Below are positions 44,336-52,735 of a stretch of 64,000 nt of DNA, one piece after another. Under the pieces are notes generated by a model. The model was not told the DNA's origin, ran no database searches, and saw only the letters and a list, made by a program, of their open reading frames with translations. Position 1 is the stretch's first letter, and each line of letters starts with the position of its first letter. Made by a program: the position numbers and the translations under genes. This DNA is from Cellulomonas telluris (lineage in GTDB: Bacteria > Actinomycetota > Actinomycetes > Actinomycetales > Cellulomonadaceae). The stretch lies in the NCBI RefSeq assembly GCF_004886325.1, contig NZ_QXFN01000003.1:1-64000 (forward strand). Direction: 5' to 3'.

Positions 44336-45433
44336 TCAGCGCAGCAGCGCCTGCGCGCGCTCGTACTGCTGCGGCACGACCGGCTCGACGCCGAGCTCGA
44401 GCGCGGCGCGCAGCGGCCAGTACGGGTCGGCGAGCAGCGGACGGGCGAGCGCGATCGCGTCCGCGGAGCCGTCCGCGAGCACCTGCTCCGCCTGCGCGGC
44501 GTCGGTGATCATGCCGACCGCCACGGTCGGCAGGCCGGCCTCGGCGCGGATGCGCGCCGCGAACGGCACCTGGTAGCCCGGACCCGCGGGGATCCGGACG
44601 CGGGGCAGGTTGCCGCCCGTCGACACGTGCACCATGTCGACGCCCAGCGGGGCCAGGTCGGCGGCGAGGCGGACGGTGTCGTCGGCGGTCCAGCCGGCCG
44701 GCTCCACCCAGTCGGTCGCCGAGACGCGGACCAGCACGACGACGTCCTCGGGCACGGCGGCGCGCACGGCCTCGACGACCTCGCGCACCAGGCGCGTGCG
44801 GTTCTCGAACGAGCCGCCGTACGCGTCGTCCCGGTGGTTGCTGTCGGGGGAGAGGAACTGGTGCAGCAGGTAGCCGTGGGCCGCGTGCACCTCGACCACC
44901 TCGTACCCGGCCTCGACGGCGCGGCGGGCGGCGTCGGCGAACGCCCGCACCACGTCCGCCACCTCGGCGGTGCTCAGCCCGCGCGGGGCGGGGTGCCCCT
45001 CGGCGAACGGCACGGCGCTCGGGCCCACCGTCTCCCACCCGCCCTCGTCCGCCGTGAGCGGGGCGCCGCCGCGCCACGGCGCGTCGGTGCTCGCCTTGCG
45101 GCCCGCGTGCGCGAGCTGCACGCCCGCCCGCGCGCCCTGGGCGTGCGCGAGCGCCGTCAGCCGGCGGTGCCCCGCGAGCTGCGCGTCGTTCCACAGCCCC
45201 AGGTCGAACGGCGTGATGCGCCCCTCGGGCGTGACCGCGGTGGCCTCGGTGATGACCAGCGCCGCACCGCCCGCCGCCCGCGACCCGTAGTGCTGCACGT
45301 GCCAGTCGTGGGGAACGCCCGCCGCGGGACCGGTCGGCTCCGCCGAGTACTGGCACATGGGTGCCATCCAGACGCGGTGCGGGAACGTGACGCCGCGCAG
45401 CGTGAGCGGCGTGAACAGGGCGGGCGTGCTCAT
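44336..45433 (-). CDS. NADH:flavin oxidoreductase (Old Yellow Enzyme family)
   Basis: A 365-residue TIM-barrel flavoenzyme. The start VWMAPMCQYSA, the active-site HAGRKAS, the substrate-binding HGYLLHQFLSPDSNHR and the C-terminal VGMITDAAQAEQVL are standard for the YqjM/NamA branch. It reduces activated C=C bonds with NAD(P)H and FMN, usually in detoxification of electrophiles. Alone on the minus strand. Confidence 0.94.
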   Translation of the reverse strand: MSTPALFTPLTLRGVTFPHRVWMAPMCQYSAEPTGPAAGVPHDWHVQHYGSRAAGGAALVITEATAVTPEGRITPFDLGLWNDAQLAGHRRLTALAHAQGARAGVQLAHAGRKASTDAPWRGGAPLTADEGGWETVGPSAVPFAEGHPAPRGLSTAEVADVVRAFADAARRAVEAGYEVVEVHAAHGYLLHQFLSPDSNHRDDAYGGSFENRTRLVREVVEAVRAAVPEDVVVLVRVSATDWVEPAGWTADDTVRLAADLAPLGVDMVHVSTGGNLPRVRIPAGPGYQVPFAARIRAEAGLPTVAVGMITDAAQAEQVLADGSADAIALARPLLADPYWPLRAALELGVEPVVPQQYERAQALLR

Positions 45434-45667
45434 CGGGGTCCTTCCGTCGGTGGGGCGGCGCGCGGACGCGTCCGCCGAGGGGGTCAACCGACCGACCGCT
45501 GCCGTCTCTTCCGCCGCACCCCCTCCCGCACGCCCCCTGTGGCGCGTCGCACACGGCGAACGGGTGACACCGCTCATCCCGGCGGCGTCGGGCGCCGATG
45601 GCGACCGGTGCGGCGCGTCCGTGCCGCCCGCCCGCGGGCGTGCCACCGACGAGCCACCGAGGTGCCC

Positions 45668-46435
45668 GTGCCCCGTGCCCGCACCGGCGCGCCCGCCGTC
45701 GCCGCCGTGCCGGGCCCGCTGTGGTGGGTGCGGTCGGTGCACGCGTCCGCCGCCGGCCCGCAGGGCCGTGCGCCCGTGGTCCTGCACGGCGTGGCCGGCG
45801 CGGCCCGGCCCGACGGCACCGTCGTGGACGTCGGCGGCGTGCCCGCCGCCGCCGCGCTCGCGGGGCGGGTCGCCCGCGTGAGCGTCTGCCCGGACACCCT
45901 GCGCCTGCTGCGCGTCGAGCTGCTGGGGGAGCACGCGCCGTCCGCGCCGCGGCTCGTGCTCGCCGAGCGCCTGCGGCCGGACGCCCCGTGCCAGGAGGTG
46001 CGCTGGGGACGGGCGGAGCTCGCCGCGTTCGACCACCGCGACGTCGCCGCCCGGGCCGCCCCGCTCGGCGCCCACGTCGCACCGGGCGCCGTGCTCACGG
46101 AGGTGGACGCCGCCCGGCTGGGGCTCCGTCCGGCGGACGCCGTCGGCGTGGCGACCTGGTCCCCGTCGACGGGAGGGCCGCTCGCGGTGCACGGGGTCCC
46201 CGCGCGGGCCGCGGTCACGACGTTCCTGGTGCTCGCCGCGAAGGGGGCGTGCGCGGCCCGCGGCTGGCCGCTGCCGCGAGCTGCGGACGCCCGCGAGCCC
46301 GGCGCGGAGGGCTGGCGCCGTCGACTGCGCGGCGGCGTCCGCCCGGGGCCCCGCCCCACGCCGGTGCCGCCGCTGCCGGCGCCCCGCTCCGCCCGCCCGA
46401 CGGGGGCGCCCCGGCCCCGCGGTCCCGTCGACTAG
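45668..46435 (+). CDS. Protein of unknown function
   Basis: A frame of about 255 residues on the plus strand, with GTG 45668 after GAGG (GTG 45662 is an alternative). The first 170 residues (from VPGPLWWVRSVHASAAG) have a normal composition, several beta-strand-like blocks and AFDHRDVAARAAPLG. The last 60 are Arg/Pro-rich and disordered. I recognise no family. The opposite-strand frame here is Arg-rich and less gene-like. Start and existence are moderately supported. Confidence 0.5.
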   Translation: MPRARTGAPAVAAVPGPLWWVRSVHASAAGPQGRAPVVLHGVAGAARPDGTVVDVGGVPAAAALAGRVARVSVCPDTLRLLRVELLGEHAPSAPRLVLAERLRPDAPCQEVRWGRAELAAFDHRDVAARAAPLGAHVAPGAVLTEVDAARLGLRPADAVGVATWSPSTGGPLAVHGVPARAAVTTFLVLAAKGACAARGWPLPRAADAREPGAEGWRRRLRGGVRPGPRPTPVPPLPAPRSARPTGAPRPRGPVD

Positions 46436-46554
46436 GCCGCCGGACGGCACCGGGGGCGCCGCCGCCGCGAGCACCCGGAGGTGCAGCCCGGGCGGCACCG
46501 TCGTAGCGTCGCGGCAGCGCCGCTCTCCCGCGGTGCCCGACCGTCAGGAGCGAC

Positions 46555-47226
46555 GTGGCCGCCACCGGGACCACCGTGGATGGCGGCGACGAGGGCGCGC
46601 ACACGGCGGCGCAGGTCCGGGACGGTGCCGGCGCACCCGGCGGTGACGGAGGGCGACCGCTGTCGCGCGTGGTCGCCGCGCTGCTGCGCGGGCCCGGTGG
46701 TGCCGTCCGGGCCGTCGGGCTCGTCTGCGTCGCGGTCGCGCTGGCCCTGCGTGGTCCGGTCGACGCGGCGCTGTTCTCGCTGGTCCTCGCCGGGCTCGTC
46801 GTGCCCGTGGCGGGACGCGTCCCGCCCGGCCTCGACGCCGCGTACGGGACCGGGCTGCTCGGGGCCGCCTGGTGCGGTGCGCTCGGGCTCTACGAGCAGG
46901 TCGCCTGGCTCGACGTCGCGGCCCACCTGGTCGTGACCGGGCTGATCGCGGCGGTCGCGCACCTCGTCGTGGCGCGCACGGGTGCCGTCGTGGCGCCCGC
47001 GCACGCGACCGGCCGCGCCACCGGGCTCGCGTCGGTCGCCGTCACCGCGAGCCTCGGCCTGGCCCTGAGCGTCGCGTGGGAGGTCGGGGAGTACCTCGGC
47101 CACACGTACGTCGACCCGGAGATCCACGTCGGCTACGCCGACACCGTCGGCGACCTCGTCATGGGCGGCCTGGGGTCCGCCGTGGCGGGTGCGGCGCTGC
47201 TGCGGCGGGGACGGTCCGCCGCCTGA
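46555..47226 (+). CDS. Integral membrane protein of unknown function
   Basis: A 223-residue protein: about 45 disordered residues, then six or so membrane helices. The C-terminal motif AWEVGEYLGHTYVDPEIHVGYADTVGDLVMGGLGS resembles the conserved acidic/His end of YjdF-like (DUF2238-type) membrane proteins. GTG 46555 follows AGGAG. Monocistronic. Confidence 0.7.
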   Translation: MAATGTTVDGGDEGAHTAAQVRDGAGAPGGDGGRPLSRVVAALLRGPGGAVRAVGLVCVAVALALRGPVDAALFSLVLAGLVVPVAGRVPPGLDAAYGTGLLGAAWCGALGLYEQVAWLDVAAHLVVTGLIAAVAHLVVARTGAVVAPAHATGRATGLASVAVTASLGLALSVAWEVGEYLGHTYVDPEIHVGYADTVGDLVMGGLGSAVAGAALLRRGRSAA

Positions 47227-47232
47227 CGTCCG

Positions 47233-48366
47233 TCAGTGCAGGAGCCCGGTGCACGAGGGTCCCCGCACACCCTCCACCTCGGCCCAGGCCACCCAGCGCC
47301 AGGGTGCGTCACCGCCGTCCCACGTGACGGGGTCGAACCCGTCGAGCAGCTCCGGGGGGAGGTCCACCGCGTACCCGTCGCCCAGGGACGAGACGACGCC
47401 GTGCGCGCTGCCCAGCAGCGCGCCCTCCCCGGTCAGCGTGCCGTCCGTCGCGAAGGTGCCGTGCGGCGTCTCGACGCGCTGCGGGGCGCCGTCGTGCAGG
47501 TCGACCGTCACCACGCGCGGTGCCCCGCCCGGTCGCGGGGAGACCTCCAGGCCGAGGCGGACCGCACCGTCGGGGACGTCGGCGAGCCGCCACTGCACGG
47601 CGACCGCGGCGTCGTCCGCGCGGTAGGTCCGGCGCACCCCGAGCCGGGTCTCGTGCAGGAACCCGCCGGTCCACCGGACCTCGGCGTCGACGAGCGCACC
47701 GGGTGCGGCGACGGACGGGTCGCCCTCGACCTCGGTCGCGCAGGCCGAGGTGCCCACCCCCGCCCCGGTGGTGGTCGGCAGGGCGAACGCGCCGCCCAGG
47801 GCGCACGCGACCACGGCCGCGGTCGTGACGGCCGCCGACGCCGGCCCGGGGCGGCGGGGCCCGACCACCCGCTCCACGAGGGCGGCCCGCGCGACGACCC
47901 GCGTCTGCACGACCTCCGTGCCGGCGAGGCCGTCCGCGAACGTCCAGCCGCGCGGGTGCCACAGCGGGCGCAGGTAGCCGAGGAGCAGGACGGCGTCGAG
48001 CAGGTGCAGCACCGCCCGGCCGACCGCCGGGACGAACCCCGTGGGCCGGCCGTCGGTGCGGCGCACGACCGCGATGCCGAGCACACGCTTGCCGGGCGTC
48101 GCGCCGGTCCAGCCCTGGAGCGCGAGGAGCACCGCCAGCGCGGCGAGACCGACGGGCCAGGTGGCGGTGCCGGTCACGTCGACGGCGTTCGCGGGCACGA
48201 GCGCGGCCGGGCCGAACATCGGGGGCGCGCCGAGCAGGAACGTCACCGTGCCGACGAGCCACCCGTCGAGGACGGCCGCGAGCACCCGGCGCCACCAGGG
48301 CGCGATCCATGGGACACCGGCAGCGGGCAGCTCGGTGGACGCGTCGAGACCCGCCGTCGTCGCCAT
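47233..48366 (-). CDS. RDD family membrane protein
   Basis: A 377-residue protein. The first 190 residues form an RDD domain: WRRVLAAVLDGWLVGTV, GWTGATPGKRVLGIAVVRR and a third helix with LLLGYLRPLWHPRGWTF. A further helix (about 198-216) leads to an extracytoplasmic beta-rich domain (about 220-377) with two Cys (TSACATEVE, PSCTGLLH). RDD proteins are small transporters or envelope factors. The outer domain is not one I know. It converges with the preceding membrane protein, with only 6 bases between stops. Confidence 0.8.
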   Translation of the reverse strand: MATTAGLDASTELPAAGVPWIAPWWRRVLAAVLDGWLVGTVTFLLGAPPMFGPAALVPANAVDVTGTATWPVGLAALAVLLALQGWTGATPGKRVLGIAVVRRTDGRPTGFVPAVGRAVLHLLDAVLLLGYLRPLWHPRGWTFADGLAGTEVVQTRVVARAALVERVVGPRRPGPASAAVTTAAVVACALGGAFALPTTTGAGVGTSACATEVEGDPSVAAPGALVDAEVRWTGGFLHETRLGVRRTYRADDAAVAVQWRLADVPDGAVRLGLEVSPRPGGAPRVVTVDLHDGAPQRVETPHGTFATDGTLTGEGALLGSAHGVVSSLGDGYAVDLPPELLDGFDPVTWDGGDAPWRWVAWAEVEGVRGPSCTGLLH

Positions 48367-48496
48367 GCCGGTGATCGTGCCACCGCGGGCACCGCCGCGG
48401 GCCCGGTCGGGGCACCGGATCGGTCCGGGTCCGTGCCACGATGCCGTCGGGCCGCCGCCGTCCCGCTGCCACCGCCGTCCCACCCCGGGGAGAACC

Positions 48497-48979
48497 GTGC
48501 CCGCGACCGTCGACCTCGTCATCCGCCCCGACGCACCGCACCGGGACGACGTGCTCGCCCTCCTGGAGGAGCACCTCGCGGACATGTACGCGACGTCGCC
48601 GCCGGAGTCGGTCCACGCACTCGACCCGTCAGGGCTGGTGGGACCGGGCCTGACGTTCTGGACCGCGCGCGACGCCGGAGGCGCCCTGCTCGGCTGCGCC
48701 GCGCTCAAGGAGCTCGCACCGGACGACGGCGAGCTGAAGTCGATGCGCACCGCCACGGCGGCGCGGGGCCGCGGCGTCGGCAGCGCCCTGCTGGCGCACG
48801 TCCTCGCCGAGGCGACGGCGCGCGGCTACCGCACGCTGCACCTGGAGACCGGCACGCAGGACTACTTCGCGCCGGCCCGTCGCCTGTACGAGCGCCACGG
48901 GTTCGTGCCGTGCGCGCCGTTCGGCGCCTACGTGGAGGACCCGAGCAGCGCGTACTACCGGCGCGTGCTCACCGCCTGA
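48497..48979 (+). CDS. GNAT family N-acetyltransferase
   Basis: A 160-residue acetyltransferase. The acetyl-CoA loop is MRTATAARGRGVGSALLAHVL (the RGxGxG/A motif), with LHLETGTQDYFAPARRLYERHGF and the C-terminal strand. Resembles the branch acting on small amines or amino acids. GTG 48497 is the start, with a modest GGGGAGA ribosome site. Confidence 0.9.
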   Translation: MPATVDLVIRPDAPHRDDVLALLEEHLADMYATSPPESVHALDPSGLVGPGLTFWTARDAGGALLGCAALKELAPDDGELKSMRTATAARGRGVGSALLAHVLAEATARGYRTLHLETGTQDYFAPARRLYERHGFVPCAPFGAYVEDPSSAYYRRVLTA

Positions 48980-49040
48980 CCCCGACGCCCGCCCCGGCGC
49001 CGCCCCCGACGCCCGCCCCCGACGCCCGCCCCCGACGCGA

Positions 49041-49075
49041 CGAGGGCCGGGACGCGGCGTGCGTCCCGGCCCTCG
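49041..49075. terminator. Bidirectional terminator
   Basis: Perfect 15-bp arms (49041-49055 and 49061-49075) with a 5-base loop between the convergent acetyltransferase and DUF3140 genes. Just before it, 48980-49035 contains repeated CCGACGCCCGCC units. Confidence 0.8.
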
Positions 49076-49087
49076 TGCGGCGCGCCG

Positions 49088-49426
49088 TCAGGGGGACGGC
49101 TTGAGCGGGTCGTGCCCCAGCGACATGAGCCGGTGCCGCCACTCGGCGTCCCCGGCCTCCGGCTCCGGCTCGTCGCCGCGCTCGGCCCGCACCTCCGCGA
49201 CGACCGACCGCATGACCTCGACGTCGTCCGGCGTCAGGTCGGTGCGGCGCTTGCCGAGGATCGCGAGCACCGTGCGGGAGCGCTCGTCGCCCGCCTGGTC
49301 CGGCTCGGTCTCGGTCGCCGTGCCGGCCGCCTCCGTGGCGAGCCACTCCTGCAGCTCGCGCGAGGTCATGTTGACGACGCTGTGGAAGTCCTCCCAGAGG
49401 TCGTCGTCGACGGGGCTGTCCGCCAT
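49088..49426 (-). CDS. DUF3140 domain protein
   Basis: A 112-residue acidic protein matching the DUF3140 pattern: FHSVVNMTSRELQEWLATEAA, then RTVLAILGKRRTDLTPDDVEVM and WRHRLMSLGHDPLK at the C-terminus. Function not established. It is followed upstream by another short conserved gene on the same strand, possibly a stress pair. Confidence 0.88.
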   Translation of the reverse strand: MADSPVDDDLWEDFHSVVNMTSRELQEWLATEAAGTATETEPDQAGDERSRTVLAILGKRRTDLTPDDVEVMRSVVAEVRAERGDEPEPEAGDAEWRHRLMSLGHDPLKPSP

Positions 49427-49466
49427 GTCGTCCCCTTCCGTCGGGTGTGCTCGTGCGTGCCGCGGC

Positions 49467-49700
49467 TCAGGAGCGGCCGAACCGCTCCTTCAGCAGCGCC
49501 TTGCCCTGCTCGGCGCCCTTGCGGCTCTCCGCCTGCGCGCGGCGGAAGAACTCCGCGAGCTCGGTGTCGCCGTCGCGCTCGGCGTCCTGGATGTACGTCT
49601 CGAGCCGCAGGACGTTGCTCAGGCACTGCTCGGTGAACCAGATGACGTTGTAGTCCTTGTCCTTCGTGCCGGTGAGGGCACCGGTCTCGCCGTCCGTCAT
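49467..49700 (-). CDS. Conserved small helical protein
   Basis: A 77-residue protein, largely helical and charged: KDKDYNVIWFTEQCLSNVLR, then ETYIQDAERDGDTELAEFF and RAQAESRKGAEQGKALLKERF. I know this type as a conserved actinobacterial hypothetical protein without a named function. ATG 49700 follows GAGAGGAG. Monocistronic or with the DUF3140 gene 40 bases downstream. Confidence 0.8.
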   Translation of the reverse strand: MTDGETGALTGTKDKDYNVIWFTEQCLSNVLRLETYIQDAERDGDTELAEFFRRAQAESRKGAEQGKALLKERFGRS

Positions 49701-49772
49701 CGTGCGCTCCTCTCGGTCGTCGTCGGATCTGCCGGGAGCGGCCGTCCGGCGGCCGTGCCCGACGCCCCCACG

Positions 49773-50726
49773 CTAGGTCGAGGCGGGCGCGAGGGCGCGT
49801 CGAGCACGGGCGACCGCGGCCTCGGCGTCCTCGTGGACGAGCTCGCCGTTGATGCCGGCACCCGCGAGGACGCCCGCGGCGGCCGAGCCGCCCACCATCG
49901 CCGCGAGGTCGGTCGCGTTGCCGGCGACCCAGACGCCCGGCACGTCCGTGCGCCCGCCCGGCGAGGAGGCGATGTACGTGCCGAACGCGTGGTCGCTGAT
50001 CTCGCCGCCGAGCCGCACGTACAGGTCGGCGTTCGCGACGAACCGCGGGGCGACGGCGACCGCGTCCACGTCGTACCGGGAGCCGTCCTCCAGGACCACG
50101 GCGCGCAGCGCGTCGTCGTGCTCCAGCCGGGCGACCGTCCCGCGCACGAGCCGCACCCCGAGCGCCTCGAGCTGCTCCCGCTCCTCGTCCGCCGGCTCGG
50201 GGCCGGTGTGCAGGAAGAGCGTGACGTCGTCGCTGAGCTGCCGCAGCAGCAGCGTCTGGTGCGCGGCGTTGTCGCTGGTGGCGAGCACGCCGATGCGCCG
50301 GCCGCGCACCTCCCACCCGTGGCAGTACGGGCAGTGCAGGACGTCGGCGCCCCAGCGCTCGCGCACGCCGGGCACGTCCGGCAGGACGTCGGTCAGCCCC
50401 GTCGCGAGCACGAGGCGGCGCGCGCGCACGACGTCCCCGCCGGCGAGCGTGACGACGAGCCCGTCGTCCTCGCGCCGCGCGTCGACGGCGCGGTCCTGGA
50501 CCACGACGGCGCCGTAGCCCTCGGCCTCGCGCCGGCCCGCGGCGAGCAGCTCGCGCGGGTCGACGCCCTCGCGGCCGAGCACGTTGTGGGCGGCGGCGGC
50601 GTGCGCGTTGCGCGGCTCGCCGGCGTCGACCACGAGGACGGACCGCAGCGAGCGGCCGAGGGTCACGGCGGCAGCCAGGCCGGCGGCGCCACCGCCGACC
50701 ACCACCACGTCGTACCGGTCGGTCAT
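49773..50726 (-). CDS. FAD-dependent NAD(P) oxidoreductase (thioredoxin-reductase-like)
   Basis: A 317-residue flavoprotein: FAD loop VVVVGGGAAGLAAAVTL, CPYCHGWEVRGRR near residue 135, where classical thioredoxin reductases carry CxxC, a second nucleotide loop (RIGVLATSDNAAHQ) that lacks the usual Gly pattern, and GVWVAGNATDLAAMVG at the FAD-binding C-terminus. Likely a redox enzyme of the thioredoxin-reductase fold with a different partner. Coupled by ATGA to the upstream methyltransferase. Confidence 0.88.
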   Translation of the reverse strand: MTDRYDVVVVGGGAAGLAAAVTLGRSLRSVLVVDAGEPRNAHAAAAHNVLGREGVDPRELLAAGRREAEGYGAVVVQDRAVDARREDDGLVVTLAGGDVVRARRLVLATGLTDVLPDVPGVRERWGADVLHCPYCHGWEVRGRRIGVLATSDNAAHQTLLLRQLSDDVTLFLHTGPEPADEEREQLEALGVRLVRGTVARLEHDDALRAVVLEDGSRYDVDAVAVAPRFVANADLYVRLGGEISDHAFGTYIASSPGGRTDVPGVWVAGNATDLAAMVGGSAAAGVLAGAGINGELVHEDAEAAVARARRALAPAST

Positions 50727-51622
50727 CGTGCACCTCCGTCGTGCGTCGTCGGGGAGTGGGTGGGGGAGTGGACGGGGGAGTGCGGGGAGGGGGCGGCGGG
50801 GCGGCGTGCGAGCCACAGGGTCCGCTCGGCCCGGACGGGGAGGGAGTCCAACGTCGCCGGGTGCTCGGCGAGCAGCCGGTCGAGGGTCGCGACGTCCGCG
50901 GGTGCGAGCCGCTCGGCCAGCCCGGTGCGCAGCAGCGTGAGCCAGGCGCGCCCGTACCGGCTGTCGACGGCCTCGGTCGTGACGTGGTGGACGTCGAGGA
51001 CCTCGAACCCCGCGCGCTCGAGGTGCGGTCCCCAGTCGGGATGAACGTTCCACGTCGAGGCCGCCTGCGCGAGCCGGGACGCGAGACCGGGGGCGAGCTC
51101 GTCGGTGAGCAGGCGCACCTGCTCGTCGAGCTCGACGACGAGGGCGACGCCGCCGGGCCGCAGCGCGGCGTGCGCGTCGCGCAGCACGCGGTCCGGGTCG
51201 GCGAGGTGGTGCAGCGAGGACGCGGCCCACACCGCGTCGACGGTGCCCGTCGCGGGCCACGCGGCGTCGAGGTCCGCCGCGACCGTCCGCACGCGTTCCC
51301 CGACGCCGGCGGCGGCCGCGGCGGCGCGCAGGCGCTCGAGCATCGCGGGGGACCGGTCGACGGCGACGACCGTCGCACCCGGGAGGCGGCGCGCCAGCGC
51401 GAGCGTGCCGGTGCCGGTGCCCGCGCCGAGGTCGACGACGAGGGACGCGTCCGGTGCGTGCGCGGCGACGAGGTCCGCCGCCCGGGGCAGCCACGCGCCG
51501 AGCACCTCGGCGTCCAGGTCGAGGAGCGCGGCCGAGGCCGCGTGGTCGTGGTGGGGCGGGTGGTCGTGCGGGCGCCCCTGCCTGCGGGGGTCGGGCGCCG
51601 CGTGCTCGTGTGCGTGCGTCAT
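50723..51622 (-). CDS. SAM-dependent methyltransferase with a His-rich N-terminus
   Basis: A 299-residue methyltransferase: SAM loop VVDLGAGTGTGTLALA, VVAVDRSPAMLERL, and AHAALRPGGVALVVEL. The first 28 residues contain about nine His (HAHEH, PHDHPPHHDH), which could bind metal. The C-terminal end is Ser/Pro/His-rich with repeated SPTHSP-like units. It is coupled to the flavoprotein and divergent from the cupin-XRE regulator 50 bases away, which probably controls both. Confidence 0.88.
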   Translation of the reverse strand: MTHAHEHAAPDPRRQGRPHDHPPHHDHAASAALLDLDAEVLGAWLPRAADLVAAHAPDASLVVDLGAGTGTGTLALARRLPGATVVAVDRSPAMLERLRAAAAAAGVGERVRTVAADLDAAWPATGTVDAVWAASSLHHLADPDRVLRDAHAALRPGGVALVVELDEQVRLLTDELAPGLASRLAQAASTWNVHPDWGPHLERAGFEVLDVHHVTTEAVDSRYGRAWLTLLRTGLAERLAPADVATLDRLLAEHPATLDSLPVRAERTLWLARRPAAPSPHSPVHSPTHSPTTHDGGAR

Positions 51623-51658
51623 GGCAGCCACGGTAGGGACGGGTGTGCGTATCAGGCA

Positions 51659-51664
51659 TAGAAT
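51659..51664 (+). promoter_or_regulatory. -10 element of a leaderless regulator gene
   Basis: TAGAAT lies seven bases before GTG 51672, no ribosome site is present, and the expected transcription start coincides with the start codon. The gap to the divergent methyltransferase gene is only 49 bases, so the two promoters overlap. Confidence 0.5.
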
Positions 51665-51671
51665 CGTGCGC

Positions 51672-52256
51672 GTGACGCAAGAAGAAGAAGATCTCGACGC
51701 CGTCGTCCGGCAGCGGGTGCGTGCAATGCGGCTCGCGCGGGGCTGGTCGCTGGACGCCCTCGCCGCCCGGTGCGCGATGAGCCCGTCGACGCTCAGCCGC
51801 ATCGAGACGGGGCACCGGCGGATCGCGCTCGACCAGCTCGTCCCGCTCGCGCGGGCGCTCGGGACGACGCTGGACCAGCTCGTGGAGCCCGCCGGCGACG
51901 AGGACGTCGTCATCCGCCCCGAGCCGGAGCAGGTGCAGGGCATGACGACGTGGCTGCTCACGCGGCCCGGCGCGATCCCCGGCGTGGTGGTCGCGAAGAT
52001 GCGCTTCACGCCCGAGCGCAGCGTCCGCGAGCTGCGCGTCCACCCCGGGCGGGAGTGGTTCACGGTCCTGACGGGCAACGTCCGGCTGCGGCTCGGCGAG
52101 CGCGTCCTGCACGTCGGGCCCGGTCAGGCCGCCGGCTTCGCCACCACGGTGCCGCACGCGATCGAGGCGGTCGGCGGCCCGGTCGAGGTCCTCAGCATCT
52201 TCGACCGTGACGGCGAGCGCGCCCACCTGCACGAGGAGCGGCGCCCCGCGGGCTGA
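51672..52256 (+). CDS. XRE-family regulator with C-terminal cupin domain
   Basis: A 194-residue regulator: an XRE helix-turn-helix (MRLARGWSLDALAARCAMSPSTLSRIETGHR, about 17-47) and a cupin sensor (HPGREWFTVLTGNVRLRLGERV near 128-150). Such regulators bind small ligands and repress or activate adjacent operons. The start is probably leaderless GTG 51672. Divergent from the methyltransferase/flavoprotein operon. Confidence 0.9.
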   Translation: MTQEEEDLDAVVRQRVRAMRLARGWSLDALAARCAMSPSTLSRIETGHRRIALDQLVPLARALGTTLDQLVEPAGDEDVVIRPEPEQVQGMTTWLLTRPGAIPGVVVAKMRFTPERSVRELRVHPGREWFTVLTGNVRLRLGERVLHVGPGQAAGFATTVPHAIEAVGGPVEVLSIFDRDGERAHLHEERRPAG

Positions 52257-52270
52257 CGCGCCGCCGGTCG

Positions 52271-52561
52271 TCAGGCGGGACGCGTCGCCCTGCCGTCGAG
52301 CCACAGGGTCGTCGAGGCGTCCGCGTGCGGCCCGCCGGAGCCGACGTGCTTCGCGGAGATCTCGGGGCCCTTCGTGAGCACGTGCCAGAACGCCATCGCG
52401 TGCCCGCGGCCGAGCCCGTGCTCGTCGGCGAACCAGGCGACGACGTCGGCGGCCTTCGTCCCGGGCGCGTCGAGCCCCCGCTCGTGGGCGACCGCGAGCA
52501 GCTCGCGGGGGGTCATGCCGGTGCGGTCCTCGATCGTGTCGAGATAGGCCTGGAAGGACAC
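52271..52561 (-). CDS. DUF4287 domain protein
   Basis: A 96-residue protein with the DUF4287 pattern: SFQAYLDTIEDRTGMTPRELL, then DVVAWFADEHGLGRGHAMAFWHVL. GTG 52561 follows GAGGAGCG. The family is small, often fused or adjacent to DUF5655-type proteins, and has no settled role. It converges with the regulator gene. Confidence 0.88.
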   Translation of the reverse strand: MSFQAYLDTIEDRTGMTPRELLAVAHERGLDAPGTKAADVVAWFADEHGLGRGHAMAFWHVLTKGPEISAKHVGSGGPHADASTTLWLDGRATRPA

Positions 52562-52735
52562 GGGCGCTCCTCGTCGCGCAGGGGCGTCGCCCTGCGCGGC
52601 GCCGTCGGAGGGTGGACCGCGCCGGCGGCGGGAACTCATCGGGACCGCCGCACCCGGTTCCGGGCCTCCTCCGGAGGGAGGTGGCCCGTCCGGGGCGGGG
52701 GCTGCGCGGGGCCGAGGACGCGAGAGGATCGGGGC

